Assembly: GCA_024734495.1 (NCBI GenBank)
Contig: JALMQS010000102.1
Coordinates: 7,346,095-7,410,094 of the forward strand
DNA length: 64,000 nt
From: Forficula auricularia
Lineage: Eukaryota; Arthropoda; Insecta; Dermaptera; Forficulidae
Reading direction: 5' to 3'
Shown: piece after piece, positions 32,290-44,481 of the stretch
Position numbering within the stretch: the stretch's first letter is position 1
Layout: every line of letters starts with the position of its first letter
Program-made: the position numbers and the translations under genes
The notes under the pieces: generated by a model
What the model was told of the DNA's origin: nothing
Databases searched by the model: none
What the model saw: only the letters and a program-made list of their open reading frames with translations

Positions 32290-33105
32290 ATTAAAAAATA
32301 TATTTGTCATCTATTAAATACGAGATTAAATAGATTATTTTTAATTATATGTCAGAAGGTTTTTTTCAAGAAATTCAAAATTTGAAACATTCAACCAACT
32401 TTATCTGGGGGCACGGCAGTGCCCGGCCAAGTTCGATTCGAGGGCGGATGTGTGCACTGCCAGACTACCCTTTACAGGAAACAACTCAGGCCATTTTGAC
32501 GCCTCTGTAACTTCGTAATGGAAACCTCTACATGGCTGAAATTTTTTTCCAGAATACTGGTCCATAAGCTTAACTAAATTACAAAATATCATATTTCTAC
32601 TGTTTATACCATCCAAGTTACAAGAAGCCAAAGATAGGCTTTTTCGTCACTGACTGACTCACTCACTCACTCACTCATCAAAATTCTAGAGTACTTCCGC
32701 TAACCCTAGAATGCTGAAATTTGGCAGGCAGGTAGAGTTTGGGGTACAATTAATGGGAAAAATCCAAAAATCGAAACTTTCCCTTCTTCAGGACCTAAAA
32801 TAAAGGAGTGAAAGTTATAGACTCAATTAACATATACTAAAAATTCAATGCACCTAGAATGCTGAAATTTGGCATACTGGTAAAGCTTCACACATTAATA
32901 AAAGACGAAATTGAAAAACTTTCCCTTCTTCAGGACCTCAAAATAAAGGAGTGAAAGTTATAGACTCAATTAACATATACTAAAAATTCAATGCACCTAG
33001 AATGCTGAAATTTGGCATACTGGTAAAACTCACACATTAATAAAAGACGAAATTGAAAAATCGAAACTTTTCTTTCTTCAGGGCCCGAAATGAAAGGGTT
33101 AAATT
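32290..33105. repeat. Mixed repeats: T3 relic, actcactc tract and about 145-bp tandem repeats
   Basis: 32290-32365 is a reverse T3 SINE-like piece. 32401-32500 (gcccggccaagttcgattcg) is a GC-rich patch. 32660-32680 is an (actc)n tract. 32700-33105 has two to three tandem units with agaatgctgaaatttggcat and aaataaaggagtgaaagtta, the last two nearly identical. A 76-codon - strand frame at 32401-32631 is considered repeat-derived. Confidence 0.6.
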
Positions 33106-33137
33106 TATAGGATAAATCCGACTTACAAAAAGAAGTG

Positions 33138-33720
33138 AAATCTCAACAAAAAACACTTGTGTAAAAAAAGGCCAAGTTCGATTAATAAAATCCATTTGAC
33201 AAAAAAAGGAGTGAGATCTAATGTGCTGCCAAGTTCAACATCATCAATTTATTAAATGAGTCGAGAATATATTAGTAGCTTCAATTAAAACGCATGTTTT
33301 CATTTCACATGTCCTCTATATTTTTTATTGATTTCACATTTTTAGTTGAAATTATTTTCATAAAACTTGGCTTTTACGCATTATTATGTATGTCACGAAT
33401 TACTAGTTACCATATCATGGGATATTAATAAGAAGGGAGTGGTGGAGGCCCTATCAAACAATAATAATAATAATTTAATGCGTAAAAGCCAAGTTTTAGG
33501 AAAAATAATTTCAACTAAAAATGTGAAATCAATAAAAAATATAGAGGGACATGTGAAATGAAAAACATGCGTTTTAATTGAAGTTACTAATATATTCTCG
33601 ACTCATTTAATAAATTGATGATGTTGAACTTGGCAGCACATTAGATCTCACTACTTTTTGGCAAACGGATTTTATTAATCGAACTTGGCCTTTTTTTACA
33701 CAAGTGTTTTTGTTGAGATT
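33138..33720. repeat. Large palindrome with about 245-bp arms
   Basis: 33138-33383 and 33476-33720 are inverted copies with few mismatches (ctcaacaaaaaacacttgtg at the outer edge, cttggcttttacgcatta at the inner edge). The spacer of about 90 bases includes an (aat)n run. It follows directly on the tandem repeats at 32700-33105. No transposase or RNA gene is seen; it is probably a foldback element. Confidence 0.8.
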
Positions 33721-33839
33721 TAAACTATATATTAGCACGGCTATGTGTTTAAATTTAGAATCACTAGACCGCGAAATTTTACAAATGAAGATTTAAATCT
33801 TTGCGTGAAATATTAGAGTATTTACATTTGTCAGAGGGT

Positions 33840-33995
33840 AGTCAAAATGTCCAGATAGGGTTCGATTCCCTAAAAACAACCATTCTTTCATTTAATTGAA
33901 AATAATCCATTCCACCTCGGATCTAATAGATGACACCCTCTTGTGATTATCTTAAAAAATTTAAATCTATTTCTATCGACAGCTTGAACTCTCGC
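33840..33995 (+). mobile_element. T3 SINE-like copy
   Basis: A B-box-like gggttcgattccc at 33863 is followed by aaataatccattccacctcg and the shared tail ending aaatctatttctatcgacag. Only the 3' part of a tRNA-like head is visible. Confidence 0.55.
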
Positions 33996-35333
33996 ACTTT
34001 ATATTTTCAAATAAATAACTTAATAAGCATTCACCAAGAATCTCCACTGAGCATACATATAATCGGTGAGAATCACTGCTTTATACCTAATGATAATGAT
34101 ATGATTCTATCTTCCAGTAGATTTGGAATTTGAATTTTTTCACCAGTTTCAAAAATATTAAGTACCTACCTTACATTTTTAGAATATCTTAATCACAAAG
34201 CTTTCTTAAGAAATCACAAGAGATTGTCATCTACGAATTTCGAGAGGTGATTTATAAATAATGTTTTATATATCAGAAGGGTTGTATTCAGTACCCCTTG
34301 AGAATTGAAACTGAGTGCCAAAAAAGCAATCAGGGCTATTGGCTGCCCTTCGAAGATTTCATCCACTGTGCTAAAGCTGCTGGGTGCAAGGAGGTCTAGG
34401 CGAGTGGTTCCCAAAGTGGTTCCAGGGGTCCACGATGAACTGCAAAGGGTTCATGCCAATGAAAAAAAAATTGAGGGTCTATGAGAGCTAAATAGGAGTT
34501 CACGATAGTGAATCTCATTTAAGCAGGTCTAACTTTAATTTTGGCTTTCCATGAATGGAATAATTCAGATACACTGATAGATTTGTTCCTTAGTTTTTAC
34601 GTGAAAACAACAAACAGACTGCCATCACACTGCGGTTTTGTATACAAACTTATTTCTAGAATTATAATATTAGTAACGAAATGGAGATTTTATAGTGTAC
34701 TATTTTATTCTATTATATTTACTATAGCCAATTACATATTATTTAAATTAAAAATTAATTACATAGTAATTGAATTAGTATATCTTATAAAATTGACCTA
34801 GGTAAGTGAGTGGGCAATTAGTTTTGTGGTCGCAATACACATTGAACTTGTAGAAACTTGCACATAATGATACCAGTTTCTTCATGTTAATGCGCAGTAG
34901 AAATTTTTGTCTAATCTTTTCTCAGAGCTTCACAAAGACAGCGAAGGAAGACTCGGACTTACCCTGAGTTCAATCCATCAAACAATAAATACATATGTGA
35001 GAGACAAACATGTTCATTTGTTTCCAGAGTTTTGAAAAGGAAAGTACTTAATAAGAAAATGTTTTCAAAAATATAAACTGGAGGTTAGGCAAATTCAAAT
35101 TAAAAACTGAAATATAAGAAATTGAATATTAATGAATTTTGTATACATATAAAGCCAGATTATCCTGAATTAGCTAAATGAGCTATAACAATATTATTGC
35201 AATTCTCGATTTCCTTCTAGTGTGAATTTTGATTTTCGGATCTAACGTCCATCAAAAATAATAAAAAAGAACGTTTTACAAACGCTCGAAGAAAAAATGT
35301 GAATGTACCTCTCCAATATTCGCCCCAGAATTA

Positions 35334-35947
35334 AATAAACTGCAACGGATCGTTGCTAAACTTTATCCAAATTCATTTGAAATATTAATATGTTCTAGAG
35401 TAAAGTACTTTAAAATATAATTTTACTAAAAACTTTATTTAACCTTTTTTGTGGTCCCCAAGGTACTTAATTAGGATATTAAATTTCATCAAAATTGGTT
35501 AAGTCATTTTCAAGATATTTAGAAAAAACTAAAAAAGTACTGAAATAAAGTACTAATGTTTGTGGACCGATATGTACCAAAAACAAATCAGTGCTTCATT
35601 TTGTTAAACTAATGGTAGGTTTTCAATTTCATTTCAATCAGCGCAAAGGTGTGGAAAAAATCGTGGACGAAAAAAACGATAACACACACACAAACACATC
35701 CATCCATCCATCCATCCAACCGCACGCACTTCCAAAAAAATGGCACTTCTTGGCCTCTCGACGAGATTCCAGGTAATTTTTGGCAAAACCGTCACGTGCT
35801 AAAATTCAATCTCATTGAATACTTCAATTTGTGACCTTAATTGAGTCTATGGGTTCCGTAGTCTTTACCTGAGGACCCTTTGAAGTCGCTCTTGCCTCGA
35901 GAGCGATTCCAATACTTTCTCCCATGCTTCGCATTGGATAAAGTAAA
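35334..35947 (-). mobile_element. Family F transposon, internally deleted copy
   Basis: Ends aataaactgcaacggatcg (left) and gcattggataaagtaaa (right) are the reverse orientation of 13458-15655. The tandem-repeat palindrome of the long copy is absent, with the junction near 35397 (aatatgttctagagtaaagt). A (catc)n tract replaces (tatg)n. Confidence 0.75.
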
Positions 35948-36093
35948 AAATGTGTGCATCAGGTCAAGCTCAGATCTCACATTAATTAAAATTGTTATTA
36001 TTTATGAATTTAGGTATTTACGCATGTTTGGGTAATTAGATATATTTGATAATAAAACTAGTATTAAAGCCAATAGCGAGACTATTATTTTAA

Positions 36094-36226
36094 GCTCCAT
36101 TTACACGTGAGAGTTTTTACTCTCATCGAGAGTGGCAAATATACTCTCGAGCGTAAATGTGTAAAGGCCACTGTGAGTTAATAATTCTACTCTCGATAGT
36201 AAAAAACTCTCATGTGTAAACGCACC
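36094..36226. mobile_element. piggyBac-like MITE (133 bp)
   Basis: Inverted ends gctccatttacacgtgagag and ctctcatgtgtaaacgcacc are flanked by TTAA on both sides (36090-36093, 36227-36230). The interior repeats actctcg in both directions. Too small to code. Confidence 0.75.
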
Positions 36227-36304
36227 TTAACATATAGGTATTTCAACAAAATTCATTAGACTTAAATTTTAATCTCGGACAAGTATATAAAAATATCGAA
36301 ATAT

Positions 36305-37880
36305 ATTAGAGCTCTGTATATAATATACTATTAGAATAAATTAAAATTTCATGAAAAGTAAAATTTTATTTTAATAAAAAATATGAGAATGAGAGATAAT
36401 GGGGGGTATCACTTCAGGATTTTTGGATTGGTTCATAAATTTAATTTTTAGGAGAGATAAAAATAAATATTATATTAGAGCTCTGTATATAATATACTAT
36501 TTTAATAAATTAAAATTTCTTGAAAAGTAAAATTTTATTTTCTTAAAAAAATCAGAAAATGAGAGGTAAGGGGGGACCCTTTGTATAACTTCAGGATTTT
36601 TGGAGTGGTTCATAAATTTAATTTTTAGGAGAGATATAAAAATAAATATTATATTAGAGCTCTGCATATAATATACTATTAGAATAAATTAAAATTTCAT
36701 GAAAAGTAAAATTTTATTTTAATAAAAAAATATGAGAATGAGAGATAATGGGGGGTATCACTTCAGGATTTTTGGATTGGTTCATAAATTTAATTGATAA
36801 GAGAGTTATAAAAATAAATATTATATTAGAGCTCTGTATATAATTTACTATTAGAATAAATTAAAATTTCTTGAAAAGTAAAATTTTATTTTCTTAAAAA
36901 AATCAGAAAATGAGAGGTAAGGGGGGACCCTTTGTATAACTTCAGGATTTTTGGAGTGGTTCATAAATTTAATTTTTAGGAGAGATATAAAAATAAATAT
37001 TATATTAGAGCTCTGTATATAATATACTATTTTAATAAATTAAAATTTCTTGAAAAGTAAAATTTTATTTTCTTAAAAAAATCCGAAAATGAGAGGTCAG
37101 GGGGGACCCTTTGTATAACTTCAGGATTTTTGGAATGGTTCATAAATTTATTTTTAGGAGAGATATAAAAATAAATATTATATTCGAGCTCTGTATATAA
37201 TATACTATTAGAATAAATTAAAATTTCTTGAAAAGTAAAACTTTATTTTCTTTAAAAAAATGGAAAAATGAGAGGTAAGGGGGACCCTTTGTATAAATTC
37301 AGGATTTTGGAGTGGTTCATAAATTTAATTTTTAGCAGAGATATAAAAATAAATATTATATTCGAACTCTGTATATAATTTACTATTAGAATAAATTAAA
37401 ATTTCTTGAAAAGTAAAACTTTATATCCAAACGCCTCCCACTCGAATCCCGGCTGATCCTTTTGTCCATACTATATAATATAAAAATATTTTCTTCGTTC
37501 CCTAATTTAAGTAAAACTTTATTTTTTTTAAAAAATCCGAAAATGAGATGTAAGGAGGGGACCCTTTGTACCACTTCAGGATTTTTGGAGTGGTTCATAA
37601 ATTTAATTTTTAGGAAAGATATAAAAATAAATATTATATTCGAGCTCTGTATATAATAAACTATAAGAATAAATTAAAATTTCTTGAAAAGTAAAACTTT
37701 ATTATCTTAAAAAAAATCCGAAAATGAGAGGTAAGGGGGACTCTTTGTATCACTTCAGAGTTTTTGGAGTGGTTTATAAATGTATTTTTTAAGAGAAATA
37801 TAAAAATAAATATTATATTCCATCCCTCTATATAATATATACTATTAGAATAAATTAAAATTTCTTTAAAAATTAAACTT
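36305..37880. repeat. Satellite array, about 178-bp unit, nine copies
   Basis: The string gagctctgtatataa recurs at about 36309, 36478, 36656, 36829, 37008, 37186, 37364, 37642 and, degenerate, 37820. Two unit types occur: one with atggggggtatcacttcagg and one with ggggaccctttgtataactt. The first four units alternate between types and the later ones are all of the second type. An 84-bp foreign insertion (37425-37508) interrupts the seventh unit. Confidence 0.9.
37425..37508 (+). mobile_element. Short tRNA-like retroposon inserted in the satellite
   Basis: The inserted piece carries cgaatcccggctgatccttt, the T-arm/acceptor end of the T1 tRNA-like family, and its tail ttcttcgttccctaattt. It is flanked by a perfect 14-bp duplication aagtaaaactttat (37411-37424, 37509-37522), as target-primed retroposition makes. 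Confidence 0.7.
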
Positions 37881-37984
37881 TATTTTCTTAAGAAGGAGGT
37901 CACCCAAAACAGATAAACAAGGCCAGGGGTCTACGAGACAAAAATTTTGGGAATCTCTGGTCTAGAGGTTATTTTAAGCAAAGT

Positions 37985-38480
37985 CAACTTCTTATACTGT
38001 ATAAGGCTTAAATTCATCCCTTTCTCGAATACTATCATCTGTGGAGAGGGACCTCCAAGGATTATCTTTCCTCATTGGATGCAATTCAGAAACAAGCAAT
38101 TAAACTAATAGGAGACTCGGTTCTAACTAATTCACTTGTGTCCTTGGCACACCGAAGAACCGTTTCTACTCTTTCCCTGTACTACAGATACTATCATGGT
38201 GTCTGTTCTGTCAAGCCGAAATCAATTATCCCCCATAAAGCCTCCTTTGCGAGAAACAGGCGATTTTCGAACGCTCAATACCCCTTCGCTGTCAAATTTG
38301 ATAAAAATCGAATCAGCGCATTCGCCGACTCTCCCTATGACCTCCAGTGACTGGAACACGCTTCCAGCTACCGTCTTACCCGCGACTTATAACCTTCAGC
38401 TGTTTAAAACCCCCATCCACAGATAACTTCAACTCCTACCAAACCTATAAAATCCCCTCTTCTTCTTTTTTAAGAGGTAG
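37985..38480 (+). mobile_element. LINE family A-related reverse transcriptase C terminus
   Basis: The sequence encodes the thumb and C-terminal region in changing frames. The longest is 38075-38350 (MDAIQKQAIKLIGDSVLTNS then YYRYYHG), and its residues parallel the 2.7-2.95-kb copy. Frameshifts show it is dead. Nucleotide divergence from the 2.5-kb copy is larger than between the other copies, so this is an older or sister lineage. Confidence 0.75.
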
Positions 38481-39112
38481 GAGCTAACCCAGACTCTTAG
38501 GTGATGCACTTCTTTGACATAACTCCTTCTCTCATCAATTTCATAAAAAAAAATATTCCTTGGTTATTATGATCCGCCCTTTAGTTTTAGTGAAAAAGTG
38601 CTAAATAATTAAAAGTACATCGGATTTTCGAACTGATCTAATAAGTGTTTCATTCTTTAGATTTTACCGGATGCGGGCGTCGCAGGTAGTATACTATATA
38701 ATATGGAACACTGAAAATATAGAAAGGTTCTTATTGCGTAGAGTTTAGATATCTTTTTTAGTCTATTTTGCATAATAATATTTCCATTTTGATAATATTG
38801 ATTGATCAATATTATTTAAATATTTTCAAGCAAAGATTTCAAATTTAAAGTTACTTATGAATAATAAAAAAAGAAAATTATTTTAGAATACATTTATAGA
38901 AATGAGGAAATGTTTGTGATTATGGCATCTCTGAATTGATTCTTGGCAGAATATATGGAATCTTCTATCTCCACTGGAAATCTATTCATAATTACAATAA
39001 AATAAATAAATAACGAGATATGAAGGAAGGATTCTTTCGCTTTGTTAATTGCAATTGATTTTTTTTCAAATTCAAAACCAAGGTTACCTTTATATATATA
39101 TATATATTATTT

Positions 39113-39168
<56 letters not shown>

Positions 39169-40293
39169 TTATTTATAATGTATATATAGGAATTGGGATT
39201 ATGACATAAGTATTTAAAGTATTTAATATAGAAATAATATTTTATTTTATTATATACTTACCTGATGTCAAACATAAATCATTTTTAATTATCTACCAAA
39301 GCCTAAAAAAAAATTCTTTGTCAAAATTTTGTCTTGAGGTGAAGAATAATTTATTGTATTCGACAAAATTCAAAACAAACAATTTTGTCAAACTATCATT
39401 ATTTATACGAGGTCAGAAAAAATAAACTCCTTTATGAAAAATATCTTAAATAATTAAAAGCTAGTACAAGATGACGCCTTTCCCTTCAGAAGATGAGTCT
39501 TATTAGACGCGTGTAGCTAATTAGCTAAATTGTAGAACAAAATGTAATTAAAAAGTTCCGTTTCTTTGCCAAATTTTAAATTTCTAGCTCAAATTGGCTA
39601 TATTTTCAAAATTTGCGGAGAACGTACCGAGTCTTGAAAAAGTTTCCGCTTATTTTTCCTTCAATTATTTTCAAATATATTATAAGCTTTGAAATTGGGG
39701 GTATAAGGGAAAATTTTTTCATGACTCTGTACCTAAGCTTTCGATAAATTTTAGTAATTTGGCAATTTTTTGTCATTGAAATGGAAAGATAGAACTTTTT
39801 AACCTGACTGTATTTTTCACACTTACTATATCTTCTTTATAAATGGATCGTTTGTAAGCGGTTGTTCTTATATCCCTCCACTAAAAACAATCGCCCAAAT
39901 ATTTTTTTTTTATTTTTTATCAAAACAACTAGGTAAATAATTTCAATTTTTTTTAATTTACTCCGAATATATTATTCTAACAAATATTAGTTTTTTATCA
40001 AGAAGGTGAAAGTCCTTCAATAAAAAAAAAAATAATAATCATTTCCCCACCCTTTCTCAATCTACCATGTAAAAAATTTCATTTTTAATTGCAATTATTT
40101 AATGTTTGGTCTGATAAATCGTCTTCAAATTTTGACAGTGTGTTTATTATGCATTTGAATTTTTGCATTTGTGAAAGAACTATCTTAATGTCTACTGATA
40201 ACAATTCAATATTTTTTTCATTCGTGCATTTCTGAATCAAAAGTTTTGAAAATAGAAAAGTCAAAATCTCATCAGAACTCGATTTTTTTTTTT
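38481..40293. other. AT-rich spacer with a long (TA)n tract
   Basis: No gene seen. (TA)n repeats span about 39090-39163. The rest is low-complexity A/T sequence. Confidence 0.45.
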
Positions 40294-41216
40294 TTTACTT
40301 TACCATACAGGGTATAGTCAAGTATTGTAATCGTGAATGAAAAAAGTGGGTTTTTGCCTTCTTTTTTCGAAATTTCTCAAAAACGGCTGAAACTATTTTG
40401 ATTAAAAAATTTGAGCTAAACCATGGCATTTTCCTCTACAAAAAAGCAAAATATATTTTCTCCTTTATTCTAGTTATTTTAAGATCCCAGGAATCACTGG
40501 AATCATATAATTTTGGCGTCTGAAAAATCAGACTTTATTTATCAAAATTTGTGATTTTCTGAGAGTACTATCTCCGAAACGGTTTGAGATACAGGTTAAA
40601 ATTTTGACAAGGTCTGTCTGAAGATGTATTTAAGTTTTTTCATTTCACCTAAGAAAATGAAAAATTGAATTTTTAGATTTTTTTTCTATACGTTGTGTTT
40701 TTGGCAAGTAGTGTTCCCTGAGAGAACTTGACTTTGAGCATTTCCGTTTTGGAAAAAGTTTGTCTCTCAAATCATTCCATACTTCCTTGACTTTATTTGG
40801 GTATTTCGAGGTCAGTTTAGATTCTAATATTACCATTTCTCTTGACGAAATAATCTTTCATTATTCGAATATGCGTATTCTGCTTTCTTGACTATTAAAA
40901 TAGATTGTCCTTTATCGGCTCTTTTTATTTGTAAAGATTTTACTTTTATAGTTATAATAATGAATTTAATTAATTATAATTTTTACTTCTTATTTAAATG
41001 TGAAATTAAGAGTAATTAATTACAATAATTACTTGTGAAACCTGCTTGCTGAGCCCACCGATATATTGAATTCACTCGAAAGATATCAACTTTTTTTCTT
41101 ATTTATTAATTTCTGAAACTTGGTGAAAAAATCGTTTTCAAGTTTGATTTTTTTTCTGTTTATCTATCTTGATACCTGAAATAATTCCAAAAAAGCAAGG
41201 TCGTTGAAAGTTATTC

Positions 41217-41366
41217 TGGTGCCAAAACCCGAGTGCATAAACAACTACGCCTCCACCCTCTCACTTAATCAACTTTCCCTTCTCTTTGATAATGCAAGGG
41301 TCTTTCGAGATCCATAGGGGCTGCATCTTACTGGTGCACCCCTTCTTGCATTCGATTGCATTAAAA
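41217..41366 (+). mobile_element. LINE family A, 3'-end insertion
   Basis: The sequence gtgcataaacaactacgcct ... ttgcattcgattgcattaaa is a close match to 3070-3200, the 3' UTR of the LINE at 2.2-3.2 kb. It ends in a short A tract. Confidence 0.8.
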
Positions 41367-41471
41367 AATAAGCTGACGTGTTCTGATGTGGCCATCCAGT
41401 TGACTTTACCATACAACCTGGCCCCTCACTTACATTAATATTTAATAAATTTATTTATAATCATGTAGGGG

Positions 41472-41830
41472 GGTTAGTTTTTGCATTTTTAGACTCCAAG
41501 GGGCACACTGATTATGTATACAAAATTTGGTTGAGTTTGGTAAATGGCCAAGATTTTCATTTTTTGACCCTCCACCGCCCCCCCCCCCATTTTGGGCGGT
41601 TAGTTTTTGCATTTTTAGACTTCTGGGGACCCACTGATTATGTATACAAAATTTGGTTGAGTTTGGTAAATGGCCAAGATTATTATTTTTGACCCCCCCC
41701 AATTTTGGGCGGTTAGATTTTGCATTTTTAGACTTCTGGGGGTCCACTGATTATATATACAAAATTTGGTTGGGTTTGCTCAAACGACCTAGATTTTTAA
41801 TTTTTAACCCCCCTCGACCCCCTTAATTTT
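41472..41830. repeat. Tandem repeat, about 113-126-bp units, three copies
   Basis: ggttagtttttgcattttta recurs at 41472, 41598 and (as ggttagattttg) 41711. Each is followed by an actgattatgtatacaaaat string and a C-rich tract. The core (tatacaaaatttggttgag) matches the centre of the MITE at 17623-17997 in reverse. Confidence 0.8.
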
Positions 41831-42195
41831 GGGTCAATATGCACCAAAATCTAATCAGCTCTTAATCTCAATGGACCAAAACTACGTGTGAAATTTGGTT
41901 TCGATATTCATACTAGTTTTTGAGCTAGCTCGTCCACAAATTTGGTAACTCACAGATTAACTAACTAACTACTAACAGACATTTTGACAAAACAATTATT
42001 ATCTCGAAAAATATAATTTTTTCGATGTTCACTTATTTGGTCTTTTTTGTAGCCCGAAATGCCATGGTTTCCTTCAATTTTTTTAATCAAAATAGTTTCA
42101 GCCGTTTTTGAGATATTTCGAAAAAAATAAGCAAAAAACCATTTTTTTCATGCACGATTACAATACTTGACCATACCCTTTATGGTAAAGTAAAG

Positions 42196-43362
42196 AACAC
42201 ATAAAAAAGGTAAAACAAATATTGATTTATTACTGAGGCTTCGCGACCCCTCAGGTTGAAAAACACTGTTATACAGTATTAAAAAAAAATATTATATACA
42301 ATAATAGTATAATACTAATAGTAGGGCGATAAAAAACGAGAGCTCAAACAGAGACTCAACTCTGAGACCTCTCTGTTCAAGGCCTTACAAGGATATCGCT
42401 ATCTTTGAAAAGCAATATTTGAAAACCGACTGACCTAATCACAATAATCATGATGTTTCTTGGGAGGTAAATATAATATATTACTGGTCAGGTCGCTGGA
42501 CGTGACAGAGAATTTTCTTATATAACAACACCTCCCTCGATCCATCAACTACCTCTAGTATCTTTTATTTATACCCGGATTCATCATCGAAAATAGATAT
42601 GAAGACATCATCATCGGCACATCAGAGAATCAATAAATTAAGAAGAAACAATTATTTGATGTTGATTTTTTTTCAAATATTTGAGATATCTTATTGTTTG
42701 TCAAATTTACATTTATATCTAATGCTTCTTCTTAGTGACTAATACTGTATTCGACTTAAAGCACTGCACACAGGCGACTGAGCATCATGAGCATTTAGAA
42801 TTTCTAAAAAGCTTCTCTAATACGCTTGCTCAGTTCATCCGAATGAAGTACATGTCGAATTCGCCCATTAATAGCAAAATAAAACAAAGCATAAATAAAA
42901 AAATTTTAAGTCATGTTTTTGTAACGAAATGTTTCATCTTATATATCACATTACAACCAAAACTTCTATTTTTTAAATCAACATTTCTAACTTTTGAGAG
43001 GAAAATGGGAAAACTTTCAAGTCTCATTATTCTCTCTACAAAATTTGGTGGTGTAGCAATTTTTTCGTCAGCAAAGAGCTTGGGGTAAAATGCTGAAATT
43101 AAATAGAATATACGAATAAATGTATACATTTCACGATTTTAAAAATATAGGTTTAGCCGAGGGTTGGAATTAGGTGTATACCGTCCTTGGAATTATATGG
43201 AATTACTTTGGAATTCATTAGATAATGCCCCTTCATCTATTGTCTTCCACTTGGAAATGAAAGTGGAAGTGGAAGTAGGTGTTCACGATATTAGGTCGCG
43301 GTTCACCCCTCGGGTTTAGCTGTAGCGGGATCAGTCACTCGAACAGAGCTTTTTATACCTAT
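42196..43362. other. AT-rich spacer with a hAT-like end
   Basis: At 42233-42268 ctgaggcttcgcgacccctc ... ttgaaaaacactg looks like the right end of a hAT element without a left partner. A 117-codon frame at 42735-43088 is not protein-like. A gaagtggaagtggaagt run lies near 43262. Confidence 0.4.
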
Positions 43363-43375
43363 TATATATAGATAA

Positions 43376-43623
43376 GAGGCTACTGTGGGTCAGTGGTTAG
43401 AGTGTCGGACCGCTGTCCTGAATTACGCTGCAGTCGCCTCCTCTTGGAAAGCAATGGCAACCTACCAAGAGTATAATTTCCTAGTAACCTCTCCAAACTA
43501 GCTGTTTGGAACCGGCGTATAAAAGTAGGTCCTGCATATCTGTCTAAAAACAGCTAAACACACTCAGCACAGGTATATGTGGAGAGGAGCCGAAACGTCA
43601 GGGAGACCTGATATGCCACTTAA
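43376..43623 (+). mobile_element. tRNA-derived SINE with 12-bp target duplication
   Basis: The head has an A box (tgggtcagtggttagagtgt), and a core follows with ggaaagcaatggcaaccta, a string typical of arthropod SINE bodies. A B box is not clear. A 12-bp duplication atatatagataa flanks it (43364-43375 and 43624-43635), followed by an A-rich tract. Pol III transcription and LINE-driven insertion are inferred from family knowledge. Confidence 0.82.
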
Positions 43624-44481
43624 ATATATAGATAAATAAAAAAAAAAGTAAAATCAGACGAAAAAAAATAATGGAATTCGTTTATTCCCCACGACTGCCC
43701 TTTCTATTGAAAGTTTTTATTGATATCTTAAGTTGATATAATTGAAGATGTGTCCATTAAGCGGGGTTACCTAATCGACTGCGCCAGGTCATTTGCATCA
43801 GAATTCAAAATTCCGGAGACGATGAAGGACAAATTTCATAGACATTCCCTCTTCATTTCCATCCAGCAGAGACAATCCTGCTGGTACAAGATCTGGACAT
43901 AGCTGAATAAAATTGATAAGCAGTCGGCCTTTACATTTACAGTGTGTTTCGAAAAATTTGTTTATTCTTTGAGAAATTAACAAAAAAAATGTCTATTTTC
44001 TAATTAAAAAACTCATTTTTTAATGAAAATATAAACACTTTTTATGAATTTTATGAATCATATAAATTCATTGATTAAGATGCATATCAGCAGCAAATCA
44101 AAATTTAGTGATTTGGCAAAATCATCGTCAATTTAAACATTTGATAATTCTTCTGAACATACAAATGGAATTCCAAGCCGAACTCTGACTTCACGCTAGT
44201 AATGTGTGTTCAAGAAATAAATGTAAAATAAAATAAAATAAAAGGCCTTTTTAGTCCGTCTGACTGATAATATCTAAAAATCTGACGTGTTGTAAAAAAT
44301 CGGGAAATAGCATAATAATCAGCGTATAAAACTATATTGGAATCCATTGTTTGTACGGTTACAAATTTTTGTTTAATTTTTGCCGAGATGTGTAATTTTT
44401 CTTTTTCTATACATCGAATTGTCCCATTGTTTGTCTAGTGCAGGGTTTCCCAAAATTTTCTGAGCCGCGGCGTCTTTTTTC

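Larger units (their letters stand above)
34402..37959. mobile_element. Probable hAT element shell containing a satellite and other insertions
   Basis: The left end gagtggttcccaaagtggtt with ccaggggtccacgatg beside it, and the right end ggccaggggtctacgag ... ttttgggaatctctg, are inverted and typical of hAT termini. The flanks gtctaggc (34394-34401) and gtctagag (37960-37967) agree at six of eight positions. Inside are an F-family copy (35334), a piggyBac-like MITE (36094) and a satellite array (36305-37880). No transposase. The two ends could belong to unrelated relics. Confidence 0.45.
40294..42195. mobile_element. Long-TIR foldback element (family G) with insertions
   Basis: Terminal inverted repeats of about 150 bp (40294-40446, 42042-42195) start tttactttaccata and include caagtattgtaatcgtg and ctcaaaaacggctgaaact. 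A partial copy of one end is at 63607-63835. The interior contains a LINE family A 3' tail (41217-41366) and tandem repeats (41472-41830). No transposase frame is seen. Confidence 0.72.

Noticed and set aside
42735..43088. 117-codon frame
   Set aside because: AT-rich, Lys/Ile/Phe-rich composition with an antisense frame of similar length; no domain and no splice or start context.
43595..43620. Hammerhead in the SINE tail (gaaacgtcaggga...cctgatatg)
   Set aside because: The CTGANGA box is CTGATAT and no stem II complement exists next to GAAAC.
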